From UBA2040 sp002384725 (lineage in GTDB: Bacteria > Bacteroidota > Bacteroidia > Flavobacteriales_D > Crocinitomicaceae): a stretch of DNA of 64,000 nucleotides. Positions 23,515 through 30,104 of this stretch are shown here, piece after piece. Made by a program: the position numbers and the translations under genes. Numbering within the stretch: position 1 is the stretch's first letter; each line of letters begins with the position of its first letter. The stretch is from NCBI GenBank assembly GCA_963926475.1, contig CAWUXE010000007.1, positions 62,001 to 126,000 of the forward strand. The letters run 5' to 3'. The notes beneath the pieces are model-generated. The model was not told the origin of the DNA and searched no databases. It saw only the letters and a list, made by a program, of their open reading frames with translations.

Positions 23515-26259
23515 TTAGAATAACTTCGTTTGATCGTTATCCTCTTCGTCTTCCTTCTTTTTGATATCCCATTCAACTGTATTGGAATCTCCATCCGAAT
23601 CTAATTCTTCTGTAATCGATTGATCATCCTCGTAAGTTTCATCTTCAGTGGACTTCTCCACTACCTTATTCTCTAGTTCAGGCCAAGGCTCATCCCCTTC
23701 AATAGCATGATTTAAGACGATTTCCTTCACTTTCAACTTCGTCAACTGATTTCCTTGGGCTTTCATTCCCTTTACGTCAATGAAGTCCTCTAGAGCTACT
23801 TCTGTGTCTGGAAGATTCTTCGTTGCTTTGAGCAACTTGTTATAGATAATCTTAGCCACAGGCTTATACGCTGTCGAAACAACACTCAACTCGCTTCCCT
23901 CCGTTTCGGTGATAAAGCATACTTTCTTATCCGTCGTCACTTCACATAAGAATCGTTTGACATAATACATTTCCTTTTCTCCGTCGAAATATACCGCTGA
24001 AATTGGTCGATCTGGATACCATTTTTCAACGTGCATCATGTCCTCGTCAAAATGTAATCCTAAATCAAATGGAGCCAATCTATATTCACCCGTTTTGTAT
24101 ATAATCAGAATTTTGTCGTTTCCTTTGAATGCTCCGAGGAACTTTCCGCGACCTTCATCGTTCAATCTTCCGACAACGCTATCGTACCAAATTTTTCGTG
24201 CGGCAAGAGTCGATCCACCTACCTCTTTCTGGGTGATTTTCTGTACAATTTCTTTTGTAACTCGATTTCCACCAGATGCTCTTCCTTTGATTAAAAGATC
24301 GCCTAGATCTACATCGAAACGCAGTCGCTTCAAGTGCGGACGAGGACGCAAGTGAATGGTTACTATCTCCTTCTCGCCATTTGGATGAACGGAGAAATAA
24401 AGCATTTTGGACCCTTTTGCTCCTTTGGTCAAATCGTATTCTGTATCACGGGTAATCGAGTTGACATAAAAGCGTTTCATCATCGTCGAACCACCCACAC
24501 CATCTTGATACATCAAATGATAAATAGTTCGCTTATCACCTTTTTTCCAAACATCGGCATGCACGATTCCCTTGCCGACAAATTTCTTATCCGCGACTTT
24601 TGTTATCATCATTTTACCTGATGCAAAGAAAATAATCACATCGTCGATTTCAGAACAATCGTTCACCGCTTCCACTTTCTTCAAGCTATGACCGATGAAT
24701 CCTTCTTCAAAGTCGACATATAGTTTCTTGTTGGCGATGATCACCTTAGAAGCTGTGATATTGTCGAAAATCTTAATCTCTGTTTTACGCTCTTTGCCTT
24801 CACCGAAACGTTTTTTCAAATCTTTGAAGTAATCGATGGCATATTCCACCAAATTGGCCAATTTCTCTTTGACCGCCTTCATTTCATCTTCTATCTTCGT
24901 GATGTTATCGTCGGCTTTATCCGTATCAAAACGCGTAATTCGAATCATTTGAATCTGTGTCAACTTCATCAAATCTTCATTCGTAATCTCACGAATCAAT
25001 TTCTTTTTGAAAGGCTTGAACTTCTCGTTTAAGTATCCGTACAAGGTTTCACGATCAGAATACAACTTGAAATCGATGTACATTTCTTCTTGAATGAAGA
25101 TTTTCTCCAAAGTCGAGAAATGCCATTGGCGTTCCAATTCATCTAAGCGGATTTCCAATTCACGCTTTAGTAAGTAAACGGTTGAATCGGTATTCGTTTT
25201 CAAAATCTTCGAAACCCCCATAAAACGAGGCGTGTCACCGTCGATTATCGAACTATTCGGCGAGTATGACACCTCACAATCTGTGAACGCATAAAGCGCA
25301 TCAATCATTTTATCGGGCGAAACTCCCGGAGCCAATTGAATTTTAATCTCAACTTCTGCTGCGGTATTGTCTTCTATTTTTTTAACCTTGATCTTCCCTT
25401 TGTCGTTGGCTTTGATTATACTTTCAATCAATGAACCTGTCGTTGTTCCAAATGGAATTTCGTTGATAATCAGTGTTTTATTGTCTTCTTTTTTGATTCT
25501 CGCCCGAATTCGAACCTTCCCTCCTCGCAAACCATCGTTGTAGTTGGAAACATCGGCCATTCCTCCGGTCAAGAAATCGGGTATTAATTCAACCTTCTTT
25601 CCACGTAAATGGTTGATCGACTGTTCAATTAATTCAATAAAATTATGCGGTAAAAACTTACACGCCAATCCAACCGCAATACCTTCAGCACCTTGCGCCA
25701 AAAGCAACGGAAATTTCATCGGTAAGTTTTCCGGTTCTTTGTTTCGTCCATCATACGAGGACAACCAATTGGTGGTTTTCGGGTTAAAAACAACATGATT
25801 TGCGAATTTTGAAAGTCGCGCTTCGATGTAACGTGGGGCAGCTGCACCATCACCTGTCAGCGTGTTTCCCCAGTTTCCTTGCATGTCGATCAGTAATTCT
25901 TTCTGACCGAGTTGCACCAAGGCATCTCCAATTGAGGCATCACCGTGCGGGTGAAACTTCATGGTATTCCCGATGATATTGGCCACTTTGTTGTAACGCC
26001 CATCATCCATTTCTTTCATGGAATGAAGTATACGTCGTTGAACGGGTTTTAATCCGTCATACAAACCGGGAACGGCTCTTTCCAGAATTACGTACGAAGC
26101 ATAATCCAAGAACCAATTCTCATACAAACCGCTCAGTGGAACGATTTTATCATCTATTGGACGATCGCCAAGAGAACTATCTTCCGAAGAATTTTCATTC
26201 TCTTCGTTATTCTGCTCCTCGTTGTTGTCCAAGTTTTCATCTTTTTCCTCTTCCGCCAT
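23515..26259 (-). CDS. parC: DNA topoisomerase IV subunit A (GyrA/ParC family)
   Basis: A 914-residue DNA-cleaving subunit of a type IIA topoisomerase that relaxes and decatenates DNA. After an acidic N-terminal leader (1-36), the catalytic domain has LKPVQRRILHSM (70-81), HPHGDASIGDALV (103-115) and the active-site tyrosine Y144 in APRYIEARL. The C-terminal domain contains beta-pinwheel blades and ends in a strongly acidic tail. No GyrA-box is evident, which favours topoisomerase IV over gyrase. It starts 3 nt after the parE stop, forming a parE-parC operon. Confidence 0.92.
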   Translation of the reverse strand: MAEEEKDENLDNNEEQNNEENENSSEDSSLGDRPIDDKIVPLSGLYENWFLDYASYVILERAVPGLYDGLKPVQRRILHSMKEMDDGRYNKVANIIGNTMKFHPHGDASIGDALVQLGQKELLIDMQGNWGNTLTGDGAAAPRYIEARLSKFANHVVFNPKTTNWLSSYDGRNKEPENLPMKFPLLLAQGAEGIAVGLACKFLPHNFIELIEQSINHLRGKKVELIPDFLTGGMADVSNYNDGLRGGKVRIRARIKKEDNKTLIINEIPFGTTTGSLIESIIKANDKGKIKVKKIEDNTAAEVEIKIQLAPGVSPDKMIDALYAFTDCEVSYSPNSSIIDGDTPRFMGVSKILKTNTDSTVYLLKRELEIRLDELERQWHFSTLEKIFIQEEMYIDFKLYSDRETLYGYLNEKFKPFKKKLIREITNEDLMKLTQIQMIRITRFDTDKADDNITKIEDEMKAVKEKLANLVEYAIDYFKDLKKRFGEGKERKTEIKIFDNITASKVIIANKKLYVDFEEGFIGHSLKKVEAVNDCSEIDDVIIFFASGKMMITKVADKKFVGKGIVHADVWKKGDKRTIYHLMYQDGVGGSTMMKRFYVNSITRDTEYDLTKGAKGSKMLYFSVHPNGEKEIVTIHLRPRPHLKRLRFDVDLGDLLIKGRASGGNRVTKEIVQKITQKEVGGSTLAARKIWYDSVVGRLNDEGRGKFLGAFKGNDKILIIYKTGEYRLAPFDLGLHFDEDMMHVEKWYPDRPISAVYFDGEKEMYYVKRFLCEVTTDKKVCFITETEGSELSVVSTAYKPVAKIIYNKLLKATKNLPDTEVALEDFIDVKGMKAQGNQLTKLKVKEIVLNHAIEGDEPWPELENKVVEKSTEDETYEDDQSITEELDSDGDSNTVEWDIKKKEDEEDNDQTKLF

Positions 26260-26262
26260 TCT

Positions 26263-28137
26263 CTAAGAAGCTTTTTCTATAATTTCTGATTCTTCTTCGT
26301 CTACAATATCGCCTTCAACCCGCAAGTTGTCAATGATAAATTCTTGACGAGCTGGAGTATTTTTCCCCATGTAGTACGATAAAATCTCATCTATCGACGC
26401 GTCTTTTGTCAGCATAACTGGCTCTAAACGAATGTCTTTGCCAATGAAATGCTTGAATTCGTCAGGTGAAATCTCTCCCAATCCTTTGAATCGTGTTATC
26501 TCCGGGTTTTTTCCCAATGCATCTATCGCATTTCTGCGTTCTTCGTCCGAGTAACAATAAATCGTTTTCTGCTTATTTCTTACTCTGAAGAGCGGCGTTT
26601 GCAAGACATATACATGATTTCTCTTCACCAAATCCGGGAAGAATTGCAAGAAGAAAGTCAACAAGAGCATACGAATGTGCATTCCATCGACATCGGCATC
26701 GGTTGCGATTACGATTTTGTTGTAACGCAGATTATCCATGTCATCTTCAATGTCTAAAGCGGCTTGAATTAGATTGAATTCTTCGTTTTCATACACGATT
26801 TTCTTGGTTAAACCATAACTATTCAGCGGCTTACCTTTCAATGAGAAAACGGCCTGTGTGTTGACATCTCTGGATTTGGTAATTGATCCACTTGCCGAAT
26901 CTCCCTCGGTGATAAACAAAGTTGTTTCTTCTGCCTTATCATCCTTTAAATCCGTCAAATGCGTGCGACAATCGCGTAGTTTCTTGTTGTGCAAATTTGA
27001 TTTCTTTGCTCTATCTCTTGCAATCTTACGGATTCCAGAAAGCTCTTTTCGCTCACGCTCCGATTGCTTGATTTTCTTCTCAATCGTTTCGGCAACTTTC
27101 GGATTTTTGTGTAAGTAATTGTCCAATTTATCCTTCAAGAAATCATTGATGAATGCCCGCATGGACTTTCCGCCTGGTTCAATTTCTTGTGAACCTAATT
27201 TCGTTTTTGTTTGCGATTCGAAAACCGGTTCAATCACTTTTACAGCAACCGCAGCAACGATGGATTGACGGATATCTGAAGCCTCATAATTTTTGCCGTA
27301 AAAATCCTTGATCACTTTCGCAACTGACTCACGGAAAGCACTATGATGTGTTCCACCTTGAGTAGTGTGCTGACCGTTTACAAAGGAATAATAGTCCTCT
27401 CCGTATGTTCGACCATGCGTAAAAGCCACCTCAATATCTTCGTCTTCGATGTGAATAATTGGGTAAAGCGGATCGCCATCCATGTTGTTTTCCAATAGGT
27501 CTTTCAGTCCATCTTTCGACTGAAATTTTTGTCCGTTGTAATGAATGGATAAGCCCCGATTTAGGTAGCAATAATTCCAAATCATTTTATCGACGTAGGC
27601 TGTCTTGAAAACGTGTTTTTTAAATATTGCTATATCGGGAATAAACTCAACGTAGGTGCCGTTCAGTTCATCAGTTTTTTCATTTTTGGTTTCTTCTACT
27701 AATTCTCCTCTAGAAAATGTAGCGCCTTTCTTTTCGCCATCACGAACAGCATAAACCATGAAGTGACTCGCTAATGCGTTCACAGCCTTGGTACCTACTC
27801 CATTCAATCCAACTGATTTTTTAAAGGCTTTGGAGTCGTATTTACCTCCAGTATTCATTTTCGAAACAACTTCGACGACTTTCCCAAGCGGAATTCCACG
27901 TCCATAGTCACGAACAGTTACTTTTCCATCGGTAATTTTAATTTCGACTTTCTTTCCGTTACCCATGACGAACTCATCGATACTGTTGTCGACAACTTCT
28001 TTGATCAGAATATAGATTCCATCGTCTGCCGCCGCGCCATCACCGAGTTTTCCGATGTACATTCCTGGTCGCAGACGAATATGTTCCTTCCAATCGAGGG
28101 AGCGAATATTGTCTTCTGTATATTGATTTTCTGCCAT
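26263..28137 (-). CDS. parE: DNA topoisomerase IV subunit B (GyrB/ParE family)
   Basis: A 624-residue ATPase subunit. The GHKL ATP site is seen in VDNSIDEFVMG and RDYGRGIPLG (about 48-106) and GLNGVGTKAVNALA (about 114-127). The toprim domain begins with ITEGDSASG near residue 407 and has the Mg-binding IATDADVDGMHIR. It works with the ParC subunit 3 nt downstream. The length (624) matches ParE rather than the longer GyrB of many Bacteroidota. The promoter box is at 28172-28165. Confidence 0.93.
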   Translation of the reverse strand: MAENQYTEDNIRSLDWKEHIRLRPGMYIGKLGDGAAADDGIYILIKEVVDNSIDEFVMGNGKKVEIKITDGKVTVRDYGRGIPLGKVVEVVSKMNTGGKYDSKAFKKSVGLNGVGTKAVNALASHFMVYAVRDGEKKGATFSRGELVEETKNEKTDELNGTYVEFIPDIAIFKKHVFKTAYVDKMIWNYCYLNRGLSIHYNGQKFQSKDGLKDLLENNMDGDPLYPIIHIEDEDIEVAFTHGRTYGEDYYSFVNGQHTTQGGTHHSAFRESVAKVIKDFYGKNYEASDIRQSIVAAVAVKVIEPVFESQTKTKLGSQEIEPGGKSMRAFINDFLKDKLDNYLHKNPKVAETIEKKIKQSERERKELSGIRKIARDRAKKSNLHNKKLRDCRTHLTDLKDDKAEETTLFITEGDSASGSITKSRDVNTQAVFSLKGKPLNSYGLTKKIVYENEEFNLIQAALDIEDDMDNLRYNKIVIATDADVDGMHIRMLLLTFFLQFFPDLVKRNHVYVLQTPLFRVRNKQKTIYCYSDEERRNAIDALGKNPEITRFKGLGEISPDEFKHFIGKDIRLEPVMLTKDASIDEILSYYMGKNTPARQEFIIDNLRVEGDIVDEEESEIIEKAS

Positions 28138-28164
28138 GTTTAGTCTGTCCTAGTTCGGAACGAA

Positions 28165-28172
28165 CAAATATA
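28165..28172 (-). promoter_or_regulatory. -7 box of the parE-parC operon
   Basis: Minus strand 28172-28165 reads TATATTTG, a perfect TAnnTTTG, leaving a short leader of about 20 nt before the ATG at 28137. Confidence 0.6.
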
Positions 28173-28248
28173 ACTTGATTTTGAGGCGGTTTGCGGGAAA
28201 GTTATCACGACTTTTTCACGATTTAGGGTTGATAATTAACAATCTGCA

Positions 28249-28464
28249 TTACGCGCTCAATTTCGGTATATGCTCCATCGCAAAAGCCAAACATGCATCA
28301 ATAGCATTCTTATCCAAATCTGGATAATCGCTAATAATTTGTTCGTTCGTTGCCCCATTCGACTTCAAAGCCAAAATTTCGTACACCGCAATGTGAGTTC
28401 CTTTCAGACATGGTCGCCCAAATCGAATGGCTGGATCTACTTTTATATAATCGCTATAATTCAT
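28249..28464 (-). CDS. DUF433 family protein (antitoxin-like), apparently orphan
   Basis: A 71-residue protein with the DUF433 pattern: an N-terminal PAIRFGRPCLKGTHIAVYEI (residues 11-30), then a helix-turn-helix-like ATNEQIISDYPDLDKNAIDA. DUF433 proteins are DNA-binding antitoxins usually followed by a DUF5615 (Mut7-C/PIN-like) toxin. Here only about 110 nt separate the stop from the parE start region and contain no reading frame, so no toxin partner is visible on either side. It may be a solitary regulator or a relic of a pair. Confidence 0.8.
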   Translation of the reverse strand: MNYSDYIKVDPAIRFGRPCLKGTHIAVYEILALKSNGATNEQIISDYPDLDKNAIDACLAFAMEHIPKLSA

Positions 28465-28547
28465 AACTGTTGGTTTTCATTATTAATTATCAATTATTCA
28501 TTGACAACTTACATCCTTTACGTTCTGCGTACCTAATCTTGTAAAAT

Positions 28548-28586
28548 GATTATTTATTCGTCATTATTTTGATTATTTATTCATCA
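28548..28586 (+). promoter_or_regulatory. Direct-repeat operator candidate before the Pol Y/DnaE cassette
   Basis: GATTATTTATTCGTCA (28548-28563) and GATTATTTATTCATCA (28571-28586) differ at one base and are spaced 23 bp start to start, about two helical turns, placing them on one face of the DNA. The second copy lies between a TTTG (28568-28571) and a perfect -7 box (28595-28602), as expected for an operator. An SOS-type repressor is a plausible binder, but no regulator gene is nearby. Confidence 0.45.
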
Positions 28587-28594
28587 AATATAAT

Positions 28595-28602
28595 TAATTT
28601 TG
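28595..28602 (+). promoter_or_regulatory. -7 box of the Pol Y/DnaE2 cassette
   Basis: TAATTTTG is a perfect TAnnTTTG with a TTTG at 28568-28571 as a possible -33 element (23-nt spacing). It predicts a long leader of about 140 nt before the ATG at 28747. That leader holds a reading frame without any ATG/GTG/TTG start (28619-28768), which may be noise. Confidence 0.5.
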
Positions 28603-28746
28603 TGGAACAGGAGAATAAAGCAACTTTTTTCGTGCTTTCGATAAACCGAAAAGAGATTCCCCTTTTTCACTTCGGGCAGTAAAATCAATTGGTAAGAAGC
28701 AATTTTTAGCAAAACGGGAAAAATATGTGCCAAAAAGTTTGAAAAT

Positions 28747-29964
28747 ATGGGAAAAGACAGATCAATAGTTCACATGGATTTGGATACGTTTTTCGTCTCC
28801 TGCGAACGCCTACTGGACAGTCGTTTAAACGGCAAACCGATCATGATAGGCGGAACGAGCGACCGTGGCGTTGTGGCTGCTTGCAGTTACGAAGCGCGTG
28901 CATTTGGCGTTCACTCTGCCATGCCGATGAAAATGGCGCGAGAGCGTTGTCCCGAAGCGATTATCATCAAAGGAAACTCGGCAACGTACATGAAATATTC
29001 GACCATGGTAACCGACATCATCAAAGAAGATGCGCCACTCTACGAAAAATCTTCGGTGGACGAATTTTACATCGATTTAACGGGAATGGACGAGTTTTAC
29101 GGTTGTCTGCAATACGCTTCGGAGCTTCGTCAACGCATCATGAAAGAAACGGGGTTACCTATTTCCTTTGGACTTTCGGAGAACAAAACGGTATCGAAAA
29201 TTGCCACGGGCGAAGCGAAACCAAACAATCAAATCAAAATCGATTACGGTGAAGAGAAACCATTTTTGGGTCCACTTTCGGTGCGAAAAATTCCTATGGT
29301 TGGACTAAAAACTTACCAAAACCTGCGGAATCTGGGCATCAAGAAAATCCACACTATTCAAAACATGCCCATAGATATGATGCAAAGTGCTTTTGGAAAA
29401 AACGGGAGCGGAATTTGGCGAAAAGCACAAGGAATCGACAATACACCTGTCATTCAGCACAGCGAACGTAAGTCGATTTCGACAGAACGCACCTTCGATC
29501 ACGATACAATAGACATTTTGAAACTCAAGGGAATTCTCTCAGCCATGGCGGAAAATCTCGCTTTTCAACTCCGACGTGGAAAGAAAGTTTGCGCCTGTGT
29601 GACGGTCAAAGTCCGCTACTCCGATTTTCAAACGCAAACCCTGCAAAGACGCCTTCCTTACTCTTCTGCAGACCACGATTTGATTCCGCTCGTCGCTGAA
29701 TTGTTCGAGCGCCTGTACAACCGTCGTTTGCTTGTGCGCTTAATTGGCGTGCGCTACAGTGATTTGGTCAACGGGCATCACCAAATGAGTCTCTTCGACG
29801 ACAAAGCGAACTTCTTCGAACTCTACCAAGCCATGGATAAAATGCGCATTCGCTATGGAGACCGAGCCGTTCTTCGTGCGGTGGGCATGGAAGCAAGGAC
29901 AATTGGGAGGTGGAATCCGTTTTCAGGGGAGCCGCCGCCGTTGTTAGCTAATCGGAGGAGTTAA
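28747..29964 (+). CDS. Second Y-family DNA polymerase (ImuB/DinB-like)
   Basis: A 405-residue translesion polymerase. VHMDLDTFFVSCERL (residues 8-22) holds the first catalytic Asp and EKSSVDEFYIDLTGMDEF (about 99-116) the SVDE pair, so it is predicted active. HhH and little-finger regions follow, with QMSLF near residue 343 as a sliding-clamp motif, then a 50-residue tail. It differs from dinB at 13882 and lies immediately upstream of a DnaE-type polymerase, the layout of inducible mutagenesis cassettes in many bacteria. The ATG at 28747 gives the normal family start. Confidence 0.9.
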   Translation: MGKDRSIVHMDLDTFFVSCERLLDSRLNGKPIMIGGTSDRGVVAACSYEARAFGVHSAMPMKMARERCPEAIIIKGNSATYMKYSTMVTDIIKEDAPLYEKSSVDEFYIDLTGMDEFYGCLQYASELRQRIMKETGLPISFGLSENKTVSKIATGEAKPNNQIKIDYGEEKPFLGPLSVRKIPMVGLKTYQNLRNLGIKKIHTIQNMPIDMMQSAFGKNGSGIWRKAQGIDNTPVIQHSERKSISTERTFDHDTIDILKLKGILSAMAENLAFQLRRGKKVCACVTVKVRYSDFQTQTLQRRLPYSSADHDLIPLVAELFERLYNRRLLVRLIGVRYSDLVNGHHQMSLFDDKANFFELYQAMDKMRIRYGDRAVLRAVGMEARTIGRWNPFSGEPPPLLANRRS

Positions 29965-30016
29965 ATCGCCCTTCGACAGTAAAGGCGTCTTATTCAAAAT
30001 TAAAAACTCGGCGAGA

Positions 30017-30051
30017 CACCTTCCTCCTTTGAGGAGGGACCGAGGGAGGTG
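30017..30051. repeat. Nested inverted repeat (dispersed Bacteroidota-type element)
   Basis: CACCTTCCTCC and GGGAGGTG form the outer arms, with an inner hairpin CCTCCTTTGAGGAGG, in the gap between the Pol Y and DnaE genes. Nearly identical pyrimidine/purine elements are scattered in flavobacterial genomes. On RNA it would fold into a stable GC-rich hairpin between two co-transcribed genes, possibly influencing relative expression (inference). Confidence 0.6.
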
Positions 30052-30104
30052 AAAAACGAGAATGTAACTGAGGCGAAAATTGAAACAAAATACAAACCAA
30101 AACA

